This document shows, one piece after another, positions 9,138-18,953 of a DNA stretch of 64,000 nt. The notes below the pieces were generated by a model, which searched no databases, was not told the DNA's origin, and was given only the letters and a program-made list of their open reading frames with translations. The translations under genes were made by a program, and so were the position numbers. Positions within the stretch are counted from its first letter, which is position 1; every line of letters begins with the position of its first letter. Origin of the DNA: Mycolicibacterium sp. (GTDB lineage: Bacteria > Actinomycetota > Actinomycetes > Mycobacteriales > Mycobacteriaceae). Location: contig JACJWN010000003.1 in NCBI GenBank assembly GCA_020637165.1, positions 744,001 through 808,000 on the forward strand, given 5' to 3'.

Positions 9138-10229
9138 TCACCCTTCGGCGGCCAGTTGTCCGCACGCCGCGGCGATATCCCGGCCCCGGGTGTCGCGCAC
9201 CGTGCACGACACCCCCTGCGCCCGGACTCTCCGCACGAACTCGCGCTCCGCCGGCTTGGGGCTGGCGTCCCACTCGCTGCCCGGTGTGGGGTTCAGCGGA
9301 ATCAGGTTGACGTGGGCCAACGGTCCCAACGCCCGGTGCAGCTTCCGGCCCAGCAGGTCCGCCCGCCACGGCTGGTCGTTCACGTCACGGATCAACGCGT
9401 ACTCGATGGAGACCCGCCGGCCCGTCACATCGGCGTAGTAGTGCGCGGCGTCGAGAACCTCACTGACCTTCCAGCGGTTGTTCACCGGCACCAGGGTGTC
9501 GCGCAGCTCGTCGTCGGGGGTGTGCAGCGACAGCGCGAGCGTGACGCCGAGCCGCTCGTCGGCCAAGGTGCGGATGGCCGGGGCCAGTCCGACCGTCGAC
9601 ACCGTCACCGATCGCGCCGAGATCCCGAACCCGTCCGGCGGCGCGGCCGTGATGCGCCCGACGGCGGCCACCACCCTCGAATAGTTGGCCAGCGGCTCCC
9701 CCATACCCATGAACACCACATTGGACAGCCGCTCGCCGTGGACGTCCCGGGTGCTCACCGCGGCGGCACGAACCTGTTCGAGGATCTCGGCGGTGCTCAG
9801 GTTGCGGGTCAGGCCGCCCTGGCCGGTGGCGCAGAACGGGCAGGCCATCCCACAGCCGGCCTGCGAGGAGATGCAGACGGTGACGCGGTCCGGGTAACGC
9901 ATCAGCACCGACTCGAACGTCGCGCCGTCGTGTCCGCGCCATAACGTCTTGCGGGTGTCGCCACCGTCGCACTCGATCTCCCGGACCACCGACAGCAGGG
10001 GCGGAAACAGGGCCTGGGACACCGCCTCCCGAACGGCCGCCGGCAGATCGGTCATCTGACGGGGGTCGGCCAGCAGACGCCCGTAGTACTGCTGGGCCAG
10101 CTGCCTGGCCCGGAAGGCCGGCAACCCCAACTCGGTCACCGCGGCCTTGCGGCCGGCCTCGTCGAGATCGGCGAAATGGCGCGGTGGGAGACCCCGCCGC
10201 GGGGCCTGGAACACCAGTTCCTGCTTCAC
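9138..10229 (-). CDS. rlmN: Dual-specificity 23S rRNA/tRNA m2A methyltransferase RlmN
   Basis: 363 residues. A radical-SAM enzyme that methylates C2 of A2503 in 23S rRNA and A37 in some tRNAs. The cluster motif is [11 protein letters not shown]. The SAM region has [14 protein letters not shown] and [17 protein letters not shown]. The C-terminal Cys of [10 protein letters not shown] is the catalytic methyl-transfer site. It reads leftwards after cdsA, frr and pyrH with short spacers. Confidence 0.97.
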   Translation of the reverse strand: MKQELVFQAPRRGLPPRHFADLDEAGRKAAVTELGLPAFRARQLAQQYYGRLLADPRQMTDLPAAVREAVSQALFPPLLSVVREIECDGGDTRKTLWRGHDGATFESVLMRYPDRVTVCISSQAGCGMACPFCATGQGGLTRNLSTAEILEQVRAAAVSTRDVHGERLSNVVFMGMGEPLANYSRVVAAVGRITAAPPDGFGISARSVTVSTVGLAPAIRTLADERLGVTLALSLHTPDDELRDTLVPVNNRWKVSEVLDAAHYYADVTGRRVSIEYALIRDVNDQPWRADLLGRKLHRALGPLAHVNLIPLNPTPGSEWDASPKPAEREFVRRVRAQGVSCTVRDTRGRDIAAACGQLAAEG

Positions 10230-10258
10230 CGTTCCAGTATCGCCGGTCCGGACGCGAA

Positions 10259-11110
10259 TCAGGCCAGCAGGCTCAGCACGATCCAGGTGGCGACCGCCGA
10301 CGGCAGGGCGCCGTCGATGCGGTCCATCAGACCCCCGTGCCCGGGCAGGAGCGTGCCCATGTCCTTGATACCCAGATCACGCTTGACCTGCGACTCCACC
10401 AGATCCCCGAGGGTGGCCGTGATGACCAGCATGATGCCCAGCGGAATCCCGACCCACCAGGCCTCGCGCATCAGGAAGGCCACGGCGAGCACCGCGGCCA
10501 CGGTGCCGCAGAGAAACGAGCCGGCCAGTCCCTCCCAGGACTTCTTGGGGCTGATCGCCGGAACCATCCGATGTTTGCCGAACAGCACGCCGGCGGTGTA
10601 CCCGCCGATATCGGAGAACACCACGACCAGCATGAAGGTGAATACCCGGGCCCAGCCGTCCTCCGGGTAGACCAGCAGCGCGCCGAACGCGGCGAACAGC
10701 GGAATCCAGGTGGCCAGGAAGATCGTGATCGCGACATCGCGCAGATAGTTGACCGGCTGGCTCTGCAAACCCTGGCTCAGCAGCCGCCAGATCAGGCATA
10801 CCAGCACCGTGCCGCCGTAGGCCCCCAGCGCGCCGGCCGCACCGAACGGCCAGGTCAGCCAGATCATCGCCTGACCACCCACCAGCAACGGGATGAGCGG
10901 GATGGCGTAGTCCGCTTCCCTCAGCCGCCGCACCACTTCGTAGGTGGCAACGGCCATGGCGACCGAGAGGATTGCGACCCACCCGCGCGGCGCGAAGACC
11001 AGCGTGGCGATGACTATGCCGCCGAGCAGCAGGCTCACGGCGATCGCGGCGGGCAGATCGCGGCCGGCCTTGGAGGTCTTGGCCGGTGTCGGCGGGGCGC
11101 TGTCTTTCAT
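10259..11110 (-). CDS. cdsA: Phosphatidate cytidylyltransferase
   Basis: 283 residues. CdsA makes CDP-diacylglycerol from CTP and phosphatidic acid, the branch point to PI, PE and cardiolipin. Seven to eight membrane helices begin after a polar N-terminus. The C-terminal family signature runs from [13 protein letters not shown] through [14 protein letters not shown]. It is 38 bp downstream of frr and 29 bp upstream of rlmN, so probably co-transcribed with pyrH-frr. Confidence 0.96.
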   Translation of the reverse strand: MKDSAPPTPAKTSKAGRDLPAAIAVSLLLGGIVIATLVFAPRGWVAILSVAMAVATYEVVRRLREADYAIPLIPLLVGGQAMIWLTWPFGAAGALGAYGGTVLVCLIWRLLSQGLQSQPVNYLRDVAITIFLATWIPLFAAFGALLVYPEDGWARVFTFMLVVVFSDIGGYTAGVLFGKHRMVPAISPKKSWEGLAGSFLCGTVAAVLAVAFLMREAWWVGIPLGIMLVITATLGDLVESQVKRDLGIKDMGTLLPGHGGLMDRIDGALPSAVATWIVLSLLA

Positions 11111-11148
11111 CGGGCGCTGTTCGTCACGGTCGGTCTCTGCCTGGGTCC

Positions 11149-11706
11149 TCAGACCTCCAGCAGTTCGCCTTCCTTGTGCTTGACCAGTTCGTCGATCTGA
11201 TGAACGTACTGCGCGGTGGATTTGTCGAGATCCTTCTCGGCGCGGCCGACCTCGTCCTCACCGGCCTCGCCGTCCTTCTTGATCCGGTGCAGTTCCTCCA
11301 TGGCGCGGCGACGGATGTTGCGCACCGAGACCTTGGCGTCCTCCCCCTTGGCCTTGGCCTGCTTGACCAGTTCGCGACGGCGCTCCTCGGTCAGTTGCGG
11401 GATGGAGACCCGGATGATCGCGCCGTCGTTGGTCGGGTTGACGCCCAGGTCTGAGTGGCGGATCGCGTCCTCGATCGCACGCAACTGCGCCGCCTCGTAG
11501 GGTTTGATCACCACCATCCGGGCCTCCGGGACGTTGACGCTCGACATCTGCGTGATCGGGGTGGGCGTGCCGTAGTAGTCGACGACGATGCGGGCGAACA
11601 TGCCCGGGTTGGCGCGGCCGGTGCGGATGGAGGACAGGTCATCGCGGGCAACCGCCACGGCCTTCTCCATCTTCTCCTCGGCGTCGAAAAGAGCCTCGTC
11701 GATCAT
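11149..11706 (-). CDS. frr: Ribosome recycling factor
   Basis: 185 residues, the usual length. RRF works with EF-G to split post-termination ribosomes. Diagnostic segments are [32 protein letters not shown] and [23 protein letters not shown] [14 protein letters not shown]. It lies 27 bp after pyrH, the conserved pyrH-frr pair. Confidence 0.98.
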   Translation of the reverse strand: MIDEALFDAEEKMEKAVAVARDDLSSIRTGRANPGMFARIVVDYYGTPTPITQMSSVNVPEARMVVIKPYEAAQLRAIEDAIRHSDLGVNPTNDGAIIRVSIPQLTEERRRELVKQAKAKGEDAKVSVRNIRRRAMEELHRIKKDGEAGEDEVGRAEKDLDKSTAQYVHQIDELVKHKEGELLEV

Positions 11707-11733
11707 GCATCGCTCCTCATCATGCTCGCGGCG

Positions 11734-12468
11734 TCAGGTGGTGACCAGGGTTCCGATCTTCTCACCGGCGACCGCTCGGGCGATATTCCCATTAGTCAGC
11801 AGGTTGAAGACCAGAATCGGCATTCCGTTATCCATGCACAGGCTGAACGCGGTCACATCGGCCACCTTCAGTCCCCGGTCGATGACCTCACGGTGGGTGA
11901 TCTCGGTCAGCAGTTCCGCGTCCGGATTCTGGCGGGGGTCGTCGGTGAACACCCCGTCGACGGCCTTGGCCATCAACACGACCTCCGCGCCGATCTCCAG
12001 CGCGCGCTGGGCGGCGGTGGTGTCGGTGGAGAAGTAGGGCAGCCCCATACCGGCTCCGAAGATCACCACCCGCCCCTTCTCCAGGTGCCGGCGGGCGCGC
12101 AGTGGGATGTAGGGCTCGGCGACCTGTCCCATGGTGATCGCGGTCTGCACCCGGGTGACTATGCCCTCCTTCTCCAGGAAGTCCTGGAGCGCGAGGCTGT
12201 TCATCACGGTGCCGAGCATGCCCATGTAGTCAGACCGGGTGCGCTCCATCCCGCGCTGTTGCAGCTGGGCGCCCCGGAAGAAGTTCCCGCCGCCGATGAC
12301 CACGGCGACCTGGACGCCGCTGCGGACCACTTCGGCGATCTGGCGGGCCACCTGAGCCACCACGTCCGGGTCCAGGCCGACGGCGCCACCGCCGAACATC
12401 TCGCCGCCCAGTTTGAGCAGCACCCGTGAATACCCGGGGCGCAGATCGGCTCCCGTCGGCTCGCCCAT
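11734..12468 (-). CDS. pyrH: UMP kinase
   Basis: 244 residues from the ATG at 12468 ([20 protein letters not shown]). It phosphorylates UMP with ATP and belongs to the amino-acid kinase fold. Motifs: VLLKLGGE (phosphate binding), [10 protein letters not shown] (UMP loop), [19 protein letters not shown], and a C-terminal [12 protein letters not shown] possible ribosome site GTGAGGTG precedes the chosen start; longer starts add a non-conserved tail and were rejected. Confidence 0.96.
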   Translation of the reverse strand: MGEPTGADLRPGYSRVLLKLGGEMFGGGAVGLDPDVVAQVARQIAEVVRSGVQVAVVIGGGNFFRGAQLQQRGMERTRSDYMGMLGTVMNSLALQDFLEKEGIVTRVQTAITMGQVAEPYIPLRARRHLEKGRVVIFGAGMGLPYFSTDTTAAQRALEIGAEVVLMAKAVDGVFTDDPRQNPDAELLTEITHREVIDRGLKVADVTAFSLCMDNGMPILVFNLLTNGNIARAVAGEKIGTLVTT

Positions 12469-12639
12469 CGCGCACCTCACCCTCGTCCCGGCATGAGAGA
12501 GCCATTCAGGACGACCTCCCGAACGGCACCCCCATCCTGCCTCATCAGGACTCGGCGCCGACCCGCGGGGCGGTTCGGCCACCGGCCCCGTCAGACCGCG
12601 GTGTGGGTGCCGGGGACTAGGCTGGTGGTCGAAAATCAT

Positions 12640-12668
12640 TTGAGAACGAAAAGACGTCTCATTAGCGG
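12640..12668 (+). promoter_or_regulatory. AT-rich promoter/operator candidate of the TetR gene
   Basis: TTGAGA (12640-12645) and TAGCGG (12663-12668) are 17 bp apart. The spacer contains the perfect palindrome AGACGTCT (12652-12659), and TGAGA/TCTCA form 5-bp inverted arms (12641-12645 and 12657-12661). This suits autorepression by the TetR product. The 12469-12697 intergenic region shows nothing else. Confidence 0.4.
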
Positions 12669-12697
12669 AACCCGACGGGAATTGGAGTTGATCGACC

Positions 12698-13339
12698 GTG
12701 GCATTGCAGGCCAGGGCAGAAGCGACACGTCAGAGGATTCTCGATTCGGCAGTCGATTTATTTGCTGAATCCGGCTACGGCGAAACCGGATTAGCAGATG
12801 TTCTGCAACGGGCCGGCGTCAGCAAAGGCGCGTTCTATTACCACTTCGACTCCAAGGAGTCCGTCGCGGTGGCGATCATCGAGGACTACAGCCGCAGGAA
12901 CAGGGCAGCGGTTCAGGAGGGCATCAGCGACGCCGCCCCCCTGCTGGAGAGGTTCATCGCCGCGACTTTCGCCTCCGCGGCCTTGCTCGAGTCCGACAAG
13001 ACCGCCCGGGTCGGAAATCAACTGCTGCAGGCCCTGGGACAGGTCAGCAGTGTCGCGACCAAGCTCTACGGACAGTGGACCGCGGAGTTCACCGCCAACC
13101 TCACCACGGCGTTCGAGAACGTCGGGACCCGTGCGGACATCGACGCCGGCGAGATGGCGAAGGCCACCTGGGCGGGCGTGCTGGGGTGCCATCTGCTGTC
13201 ATCGGCACTCAACGACGATCCGTATGCGCGGCTCGCGCGGGCCTGGCGCGCCATGCTGCGGGCGACCGTGCCGGGCGATCGGGTGCAGTACTACGACGAC
13301 CTCCTGGAGTGCACCACCCGGGATTTGCAGGCCGTCTAG
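12698..13339 (+). CDS. TetR-family regulator resembling gamma-butyrolactone receptors (ScbR/ArpA type)
   Basis: 213 residues from a GTG at 12698. The HTH domain (about 5-55) reads [19 protein letters not shown] then [20 protein letters not shown], which matches the [17 protein letters not shown] pattern of Streptomyces autoregulator receptors more closely than generic TetR proteins. The C-terminal domain (about 60-213) would bind the ligand, which is unknown. Bases near the start are AT-richer than the surroundings, a mild hint of transfer. In M. tuberculosis other genes (Rv2884-Rv2887, including an IS) occupy this site. It converges on the amidase gene, sharing stop-codon bases CTAG. Confidence 0.88.
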   Translation: MALQARAEATRQRILDSAVDLFAESGYGETGLADVLQRAGVSKGAFYYHFDSKESVAVAIIEDYSRRNRAAVQEGISDAAPLLERFIAATFASAALLESDKTARVGNQLLQALGQVSSVATKLYGQWTAEFTANLTTAFENVGTRADIDAGEMAKATWAGVLGCHLLSSALNDDPYARLARAWRAMLRATVPGDRVQYYDDLLECTTRDLQAV

Positions 13340-14745
13340 CCGATGTCACCGACCAGTGGCCACGGACGGGCTTCCTCGAGCTCGTAGGCCACCTCCAGCA
13401 GCCGCCGCTCATGTCCGGTGGGCGCGCTGAGCATCATGCCGACCGGCATACCGTTGGCCGACCGGGCCAGCGGCAGGGAGACGGCCGGCTCGCCGGTCGC
13501 GTTCTGCAGCGGGGTGAAGGCCACCCAGTCCATCAGTCGGTCGATGACCTGGCCGTAGTCCGCCGTCGGGTCCAGGTGACCGACCCGCGGGGTCTCCTCG
13601 GCCAGCGTGGGGGTCAGCAGGATGTCATAGTCCTGGTAGAACCGGGTCGTGGCCTTGCGCAGCCGCCGCAGCCGGGCCACCGCCAGCGGAACCCGGTGCA
13701 GATTGCGGGTGGCGTGCCGATCCAGCCCTAGCGTCAGATTGTCGAGCCGGCTTCGGTCGAAGCTCGAACCGAACATCAGCCTTCCGGTGCGCACCAGCGA
13801 CATCGCCAGCGACGCCCAGTACAGCAGGAAGTCGTCGGCGAAGGAGTCCGGGATCGGCGGAGCGTCCAGTTGCTCGACCCGGTGTCCCAGTTCCTCGAGC
13901 AGGGCCGCTGTGGCCAGCGTGTGGTCCCGCATGGCCGGGCTGGACTCCCGGTTGACCGAACGGGTCACCACGGCGACCCGCAGACGTTCGGAGCCGGGGC
14001 CGGTGACCGCACCGACCGGCGCCAGGGAGCGATTGCGCCAGATCCGCTCGGCCTCCCGGTAGAACGCCGCGGTATCACGGACCGAGCGGGTCAGGACGCC
14101 GTCGTTGATCAACCGGATCGGCATCCTGCGGGTCATCTCGTCCTGCGGGAGCCGGCCACGGGACGGCTTGAGCCCGACCAGCCCGTTGCAGGCCGCCGGA
14201 ATCCGGATCGAACCGCCGCCGTCGTTGGCGTGGGCGATCGGGACCACCCCGGAGGCGACGAACGCGCCCGCACCCGATGAGGACGCTCCCGCGGTGTAGT
14301 CGGTGTCCCACGGGTTACGCACCGCCCCGATGCGCGGGTGCTCGGCGGCGGCGCTGAAACCGAACTCCGACAGTTGCGTCTTACCCAACGGGATCAACCC
14401 GGTGGTCAGGAAGAACCGAGCGAAATCGCCGTGGCCGGTCTTGGGAACCGGTTCCCAGGCGTCGGTGCCGTTCATCGTCGGCATGCCCTCGACGTCGACG
14501 TTGTCCTTGAAGAACGTCGGCACACCGTCGAAGTACCCGCCGGAGCGGTTCTGCGCCCGGTCCAGCGCCCGCGCGAAGGTCTCGTGCGCCAGGCCGTTGA
14601 GGACCGGGTTCACCGCCTCGCAACGGGCGATGGCCGCGCCGATCAGCTCCGTCGGCGACACCCGGCCGGTGCGGATCGCATCGACCATGCCGACGGCGTC
14701 GAGATCGCCGAGCGCATCGTCGGCGAAGGCATTGACTCCCCGCAT
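13336..14745 (-). CDS. amiC: Amidase-signature family amidase (AmiC/Rv2888c homologue)
   Basis: 469 residues. The Ser-Ser-Lys triad of the family is visible: Lys in FFKDNVDVEG, the cis-Ser in GGGSIRIPAACNG and the nucleophile Ser in YTAGASSSGAGAFVASG. It should hydrolyse a small amide; the natural substrate is unknown. The stop overlaps that of the convergent TetR gene by 4 bp, and it follows tsf leftwards after 14 bp, although its function is unrelated to translation. Confidence 0.92.
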   Translation of the reverse strand: MRGVNAFADDALGDLDAVGMVDAIRTGRVSPTELIGAAIARCEAVNPVLNGLAHETFARALDRAQNRSGGYFDGVPTFFKDNVDVEGMPTMNGTDAWEPVPKTGHGDFARFFLTTGLIPLGKTQLSEFGFSAAAEHPRIGAVRNPWDTDYTAGASSSGAGAFVASGVVPIAHANDGGGSIRIPAACNGLVGLKPSRGRLPQDEMTRRMPIRLINDGVLTRSVRDTAAFYREAERIWRNRSLAPVGAVTGPGSERLRVAVVTRSVNRESSPAMRDHTLATAALLEELGHRVEQLDAPPIPDSFADDFLLYWASLAMSLVRTGRLMFGSSFDRSRLDNLTLGLDRHATRNLHRVPLAVARLRRLRKATTRFYQDYDILLTPTLAEETPRVGHLDPTADYGQVIDRLMDWVAFTPLQNATGEPAVSLPLARSANGMPVGMMLSAPTGHERRLLEVAYELEEARPWPLVGDIG

Positions 14746-14759
14746 GACTGGCCGGGCGA

Positions 14760-15575
14760 CTAGGCCTGGCCCACCTCGAAGCGGACGAACCGGGTCACGG
14801 TCACCCCTGCGTCGTCGAGCAGCGCCTTGACGTTCTTCTTGCTGTCGGCGACCGAGGGCTGGTCGAGCAGCACCACGTCCTTGAAGAACCCGGTGAGCCG
14901 GCCCTCGACGATCTTGGCCAGCGCGGCTTCGGGCTTGCCCTCGGCCTTCGCGGTCTCCTCGGCGATACGGCGCTCGTTGGCGATGACGTCCTCGGGCACC
15001 TCGTCGCGGGTCAGGTACTTGGCCTTCAGCGCGGCGATCTGCAGCGCGACGGAGTGCGCGGCGTCGTTGTCGGCACCCTCGAACTCCACCAGGACCCCGA
15101 CCGCCGGCGGCAGGTCGGCGGCCCGCTTGTGCAGGTAGGTCTCGACATTGCCGTCGAAGTACTGCACCCGGCGCAGTTCCAGCTTCTCGCCGATCTTGGC
15201 CGAGAGCTCGGCGATGGCGTCCTCGACGGTCTTGTCGCCCACCTTGGCGGCCTTGAGAGCGTCGAGGTCGGCGGCCTTGGACTCCAGCGCCGCGCCCAGG
15301 ATCTGGTCGGCCAGCTGCTGGAACTCGGCGTTCTTGGCGACGAAGTCGGTCTCGGAGTTCAGCTCGATGAGCGCCCCGTCCCGGGCCGCCACCAGACCTT
15401 CGGCGGTGGCACGCTCGGCGCGCTTGCCGACGTCCTTGGCGCCCTTGATCCGCAGCGCCTCGACGGCCTTGTCGAAGTCGCCGTCGGAGTCACTCAGCGC
15501 GTTCTTGCACGCCAGCATTCCGGCGCCGGTGAGCTCGCGCAGCCGCTTGACATCGGCAGCGGTGTAGTTGGCCAT
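14760..15575 (-). CDS. tsf: Elongation factor Ts
   Basis: 271 residues from the ATG at 15575 ([20 protein letters not shown]). EF-Ts exchanges GDP for GTP on EF-Tu. The UBA-like N-terminus has [17 protein letters not shown], and the core has the [10 protein letters not shown] motif that contacts EF-Tu. It starts 1 nt after rpsB stops, so the pair is translationally coupled. Upstream in-frame starts lie inside rpsB and were rejected. Confidence 0.97.
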   Translation of the reverse strand: MANYTAADVKRLRELTGAGMLACKNALSDSDGDFDKAVEALRIKGAKDVGKRAERATAEGLVAARDGALIELNSETDFVAKNAEFQQLADQILGAALESKAADLDALKAAKVGDKTVEDAIAELSAKIGEKLELRRVQYFDGNVETYLHKRAADLPPAVGVLVEFEGADNDAAHSVALQIAALKAKYLTRDEVPEDVIANERRIAEETAKAEGKPEAALAKIVEGRLTGFFKDVVLLDQPSVADSKKNVKALLDDAGVTVTRFVRFEVGQA

Positions 15576-15576
15576 C

Positions 15577-16422
15577 TCAGCCTTCCTCGATGGTGACGGT
15601 GGTGGTGACGGATTCGTCGGAAACAGGTCCGGCTTGGGTCGGGGCGGCTTCAATGGCCGCGCCGGCCAGCAATTCCTGCTCCCATTCGGCCAGCGGTTCG
15701 GCCGCGGCGTCCGGCTTCTCACCGGCGCCGGCGCCGCCACGGGCCTGCAGACCCTCCGCGACCGCCGAGGCGATCACCTTGGTGAGCAGGGCGGCCGAGC
15801 GGATGGCGTCGTCGTTGCCCGGGATCGGGTAGTCGACCAGGTCGGGGTCGCAGTTGGTATCCAGGATCGCGATGACCGGGATGCCGAGCTTGCGGGCCTC
15901 GCCGACGGCGATGTGCTCCTTGTTGGTGTCGACGACCCACACCGCCGAGGGCACCTTGCCCATATCCCGGATGCCGCCGAGGCTGCGCTCGAGCTTGTTC
16001 TTCTCGCGGGTCAGCATCAGGATCTCTTTTTTGGTGCGCCCCTCGAAGCCACCGGTCTGCTCCATCGCCTCGAGTTCCTTGAGGCGCTGAAGACGCTTGT
16101 GAACGGTGGAGAAGTTGGTGAGCATCCCGCCGAGCCAACGCTGGTTGACATAGGGCATGCCGACCCGGGTGGCCTCCTCGGCGACGGACTCCTGCGCCTG
16201 CTTCTTCGTGCCGACGAACATCACCGAACCGCCGTGAGCGACGGTCTCCTTGACGAACTCGTAGGCCTTGTCGATGTAGGTCAGCGTCTGCTGCAAGTCG
16301 ATGATGTAGATGCCGTTGCGGTCGGTGAAGATGAACCGCTTCATCTTGGGATTCCAGCGCCGGGTCTGATGCCCGAAGTGGGCACCGCTGTCGAGCAGCT
16401 GCTTCATGGTTACAACAGCCAT
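15577..16422 (-). CDS. rpsB: 30S ribosomal protein S2
   Basis: 281 residues from the ATG at 16422 ([20 protein letters not shown]). Conserved S2 blocks [32 protein letters not shown] and [12 protein letters not shown] are intact. The acidic, Ala-rich C-terminal extension (about 235-281) is normal for mycobacteria. First gene of the rpsB-tsf operon, divergent from the M23-like gene. Confidence 0.97.
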   Translation of the reverse strand: MAVVTMKQLLDSGAHFGHQTRRWNPKMKRFIFTDRNGIYIIDLQQTLTYIDKAYEFVKETVAHGGSVMFVGTKKQAQESVAEEATRVGMPYVNQRWLGGMLTNFSTVHKRLQRLKELEAMEQTGGFEGRTKKEILMLTREKNKLERSLGGIRDMGKVPSAVWVVDTNKEHIAVGEARKLGIPVIAILDTNCDPDLVDYPIPGNDDAIRSAALLTKVIASAVAEGLQARGGAGAGEKPDAAAEPLAEWEQELLAGAAIEAAPTQAGPVSDESVTTTVTIEEG

Positions 16423-16712
16423 GTCGGCCATTCCTCTACTGCGTCGTCGGTTGTAGCCCGGCGACGCGTTGTCGGTTGCCGCCCGGCATCGGGTGATGCC
16501 GGGCCCTGGCACCTGCGCGCACACCGACCCGTCTTGCGACGGGACCAACCGGCATGCGCGGCGGATGTCGACACGGCGACACCGCACTCAGGCGCGCGAA
16601 GTCAGCCCGCACAAGCGGGCTGCAGGTGGGAGTTTACACACAGTCGGACTTCAATCCCCAGTCGCGCGGCCGACCGGCACCGCAGCCGGGGCGGCCGGGG
16701 TGCACTAGGTCG
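16423..16712. promoter_or_regulatory. rpsB / M23-like divergent intergenic region with rpsB leader hairpin
   Basis: A perfect 10-bp stem GCCCGGCATC/GATGCCGGGC with a GGGT loop lies at 16481-16504, about 60-80 nt upstream of the rpsB start and within its likely leader. A degenerate direct repeat (GTCGGTTGTAGCCCGG and GTCGGTTGCCGCCCGG) spans 16447-16486. An S2 autoregulatory structure is possible but unproven. No riboswitch was recognised on the plus side. Confidence 0.5.
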
Positions 16713-17216
16713 ATGCGCTTCCTCGCAGCGGCGGTTGTCCTACTGGTCGCGCTGGTGACCCCGCCGGCGGCCTGCCTGGCCGACGGCCCCCGGTTGCACT
16801 GGCCGCTGCGCCCCGCCCCCGCAACGGTCACCCGCGAGTTCGACGCCCCCGCGCAGAACTGGCTGCGCGGCCACCGCGGCGTCGACCTGGCCGGGCTTCC
16901 GGGGCAGACGGTCTACGCGGCCGGGGCCGGGGTCGTTGTGTTCGCCGGCCCGCTCGCCGGCCGGCCGGTGGTCTCGGTGGACCACGCCGGCGGGCTGCGC
17001 ACCTCCTACGAACCGGTGCGGGCCTCGGTCACGCCCGGTCAGCAAGTGGGTCCGGGAAGCCCCCTGGGACTGCTGGCGCCCGGGCATCCGGGCTGTCCGG
17101 TGGCGGCATGTCTGCACTGGGGAGCGATGTGGGGGCCCGCACAGCGCGCCGACTACGTCGATCCGCTCGGCCTGCTGGCCACCACCCCGGTCAGACTCAA
17201 GCCGCTGGCGGGGTGA
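16713..17216 (+). CDS. Secreted M23/LytM-like peptidase with altered catalytic histidines (Rv2891 homologue)
   Basis: 167 residues from the ATG at 16713. A signal peptide (LAAAVVLLVALVTPPAACLA) leads to one LytM domain. Zinc ligands are visible as H54 and D58 (LRGHRGVDLAG) and H135 (ACLHWGAMWG). The catalytic His of the HxH motif is Cys133, and the YAHL-type His is Glu100 (LRTSYEPV). I believe this pattern is typical of the actinobacterial Rv2891 group, so it is probably a family trait rather than decay. The role may be amidase activation or wall binding rather than cleavage. It ends 1 bp from the convergent xerC. Confidence 0.85.
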   Translation: MRFLAAAVVLLVALVTPPAACLADGPRLHWPLRPAPATVTREFDAPAQNWLRGHRGVDLAGLPGQTVYAAGAGVVVFAGPLAGRPVVSVDHAGGLRTSYEPVRASVTPGQQVGPGSPLGLLAPGHPGCPVAACLHWGAMWGPAQRADYVDPLGLLATTPVRLKPLAG

Positions 17217-17217
17217 T

Positions 17218-18138
17218 TCAGGCCCTCGGGTGGGCCTGGTCGTGGACCGCACGAAGCCGGGCCACCGTGACGTGGGTGTAGAGCTGGGTCGTGGCCAGGG
17301 TGGAATGGCCGAGCAGTTCCTGCACGACCCGCAGATCGGCGCCGCCCTCCAGTAGATGGGTGGCGGCGCTGTGGCGCAGGCCGTGCGGTCCGATGTCCGG
17401 GGCGCCGCCGACGGCGCCGACGGTCTGGTGCACAACGGTGCGGGCCTGGCGGGGGTCGAGCCGGCGCCCACGAGGACCGAGCAGCAGCGCCGGCCCGGAG
17501 TCGGGTGTCGCCACGGCCGGGCGGCCGTCGTCCAGCCAGTCGGTCAGCCCGGCCAGCGCCGGCCGTCCGAACGGGACGGTGCGTTGTTTGTTGCCTTTGC
17601 CGAGCACCCTAAGGAGCCGGTGGCTGGTGTCGACGTCGTCGACGTCCAGGCCGCACAACTCGCCGACTCGGATGCCGGTGGCGTAGAGCAACTCGACGAT
17701 GAGCCGGTCACGCAGCGCCATCGGGTCGCGCTCCCGCGCCCCGCGGTCGGCGGCTTCCATCGCGGCCAGCGCCTGATCCTGACGCAGCACGGAGGGCAGG
17801 GTGCGCCTGGCCTTGGGAACCTGCAGGCGCGCGGCCGGGTCGGTGTCGATCAGACCGCGGCGCGCGGCCCAGGCGGTGAAGGTCTTCACCGCCGAGGTGC
17901 GCCGGGCCAGCGTGGTGCGGGCCGCTCCGTCGGCGGCCTGGGCGGCCAGCCATGCCCGCAGCACCGGCAGGCTCAGCGACTCCAGCCCCGCCCCGGGGGT
18001 GCGCTGGTCGAGAAATCCGAACAACGACCGCAGGTCGGCCAGGTAGGCGCGCCGGGTGTGCCCGGAACGGCCCCGTTCCATATCCAGATGCTCGGCGTAC
18101 TCCTCGAGGATCGCCGCGTGACGGTCAGCGGGGTTCAC
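17218..18138 (-). CDS. xerC: Tyrosine recombinase XerC
   Basis: 306 residues from a GTG at 18138 with AGGGGA just upstream. With XerD it resolves chromosome dimers at dif during division. The N-terminal SAM-like domain (about 8-95) contains [19 protein letters not shown]. The catalytic domain has Arg in [13 protein letters not shown], Lys in [12 protein letters not shown], then [21 protein letters not shown] and nucleophile Tyr in LYTHV. No flanking integration site was seen, so it is the housekeeping enzyme. Confidence 0.94.
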   Translation of the reverse strand: MNPADRHAAILEEYAEHLDMERGRSGHTRRAYLADLRSLFGFLDQRTPGAGLESLSLPVLRAWLAAQAADGAARTTLARRTSAVKTFTAWAARRGLIDTDPAARLQVPKARRTLPSVLRQDQALAAMEAADRGARERDPMALRDRLIVELLYATGIRVGELCGLDVDDVDTSHRLLRVLGKGNKQRTVPFGRPALAGLTDWLDDGRPAVATPDSGPALLLGPRGRRLDPRQARTVVHQTVGAVGGAPDIGPHGLRHSAATHLLEGGADLRVVQELLGHSTLATTQLYTHVTVARLRAVHDQAHPRA

Positions 18139-18168
18139 TCCCCTACGGTGGCAGACCGGACCGGCGCC

Positions 18169-18206
18169 GGAAAACAACCGGCCAGGGCGTGTCGGCCCTG
18201 GCCGGT
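18169..18206 (-). terminator. Rho-independent terminator of the DUF5078 gene
   Basis: On the minus strand a perfect 12-bp stem (ACCGGCCAGGGC paired with GCCCTGGCCGGT, 18177-18206, 6-nt loop) overlaps the last base of the stop codon and is followed by TTGTTTT (18170-18176). Confidence 0.9.
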
Positions 18207-18664
18207 CACCACTGCCAAACGGCCTGGTCGTCCGGCGGGTACTGGGCGCACACGTCAGTCGCCCGGGCCGCGACGCCCTTGTTGTTGAAGAACAACTTGG
18301 CCCAGTTCGGCCACGCGAAGGCCAACTGCTCGTAGTAGATGTCGGTTGCGATGTTCTCCGAGTACTGCCGACGCCCGTCGTAATCCATCGAGAAGAACCA
18401 ATGGATCCGGTCCCGCACCGCCTGTTGCAGTTGAGGCGACTTGTTGTTGTAGTCGATCATGTACCGCTCGTAGTACACCGGCCTGACGTCACGCACCGCG
18501 GCCAGGATCTGTTCGGCGGTGCATGAGGTGTTCAGAATGCGGTTCGGGATCGGGTAATCCTCGGTGGCGTCGGCCGAGGAGACTCCCGGCGGGACCGACA
18601 GGGTCAGCACCGAGAGGACCGCCACCACCGTCGCCCCGAACCGGACACGGCCCCTGGTGGTCAT
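18206..18664 (-). CDS. DUF5078 secreted protein
   Basis: 152 residues from the ATG at 18664. A signal peptide ([19 protein letters not shown], cleavage around SSADA) precedes the mycobacteria-specific DUF5078 domain with [53 protein letters not shown] and [10 protein letters not shown]. Two Cys (NTSC and DVCAQYPP) could form a disulfide. Members I know often sit beside mmpS/mmpL genes, as here. Function unknown; an extracytoplasmic partner of lipid transport is a guess. The gene lies 5 bp downstream of a small Cys-rich gene on the same strand. Confidence 0.9.
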   Translation of the reverse strand: MTTRGRVRFGATVVAVLSVLTLSVPPGVSSADATEDYPIPNRILNTSCTAEQILAAVRDVRPVYYERYMIDYNNKSPQLQQAVRDRIHWFFSMDYDGRRQYSENIATDIYYEQLAFAWPNWAKLFFNNKGVAARATDVCAQYPPDDQAVWQW

Positions 18665-18669
18665 CGTCG

Positions 18670-18852
18670 TCAGCCGCTCTTCTTCCAGAACATCCAATTG
18701 CGCCGGGGCGCGGCTGCGGCCAACTCGGCGCTGGAATGCTTGCCCCCGCACCACTGGCCGGCCGGCACGGTGCGCCTCACCGCATCGACGTGCATCCCGC
18801 AACCGGCCCAGGTGGTCTTTCCGCAGACCCGGCAATTCACCGCACGACACAT
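18670..18852 (-). CDS. Small Cys-rich (zinc-ribbon-like) protein
   Basis: 60 residues from the ATG at 18852, preceded by AAAGGGAA. MCRAVNCRVCGKTTWAGCG followed by HVDAVRRTVPAGQWCGG carries Cys2, 7, 10 and 18 and a His, a conserved actinobacterial motif that resembles a metal-binding knuckle. The tail is basic (RRNWMFWKK). Function unknown. It is the first gene of the minus-strand unit that diverges from mmpS-mmpL. Confidence 0.75.
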   Translation of the reverse strand: MCRAVNCRVCGKTTWAGCGMHVDAVRRTVPAGQWCGGKHSSAELAAAAPRRNWMFWKKSG

Positions 18853-18921
18853 AGGATTCCCTTTCAGTCACCGGTCGACATCCGGCCCATCCCGGGCGCG
18901 CGGACTGACCGTTCCATCACG

Positions 18922-18944
18922 AATACCATACCCCCTATGGTATT
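18922..18944. promoter_or_regulatory. Palindromic operator between the DUF5078 unit and mmpS-mmpL
   Basis: AATACCATA (18922-18930) and TATGGTATT (18936-18944) form a perfect 9-bp inverted repeat around CCCCC. It is the only strong dyad between the divergent transcripts, so it probably controls one or both. The core ATACCCCCTATGGTAT resembles CsoR/CstR-type sites (compare 52547-52564), but a TetR or MarR operator is equally possible. No regulator gene is adjacent. Confidence 0.7.
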
Positions 18945-18953
18945 AATAGTGCC

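Noticed and set aside
16423..16712. c-di-AMP (ydaO) riboswitch upstream of the M23-like gene
   Set aside because: The region lacks the conserved ydaO core; only a simple hairpin in the rpsB leader was found.
17218..18138. Integrase of an island
   Set aside because: The tyrosine recombinase matches housekeeping XerC in length, motifs and synteny; no tRNA or att repeats were found.
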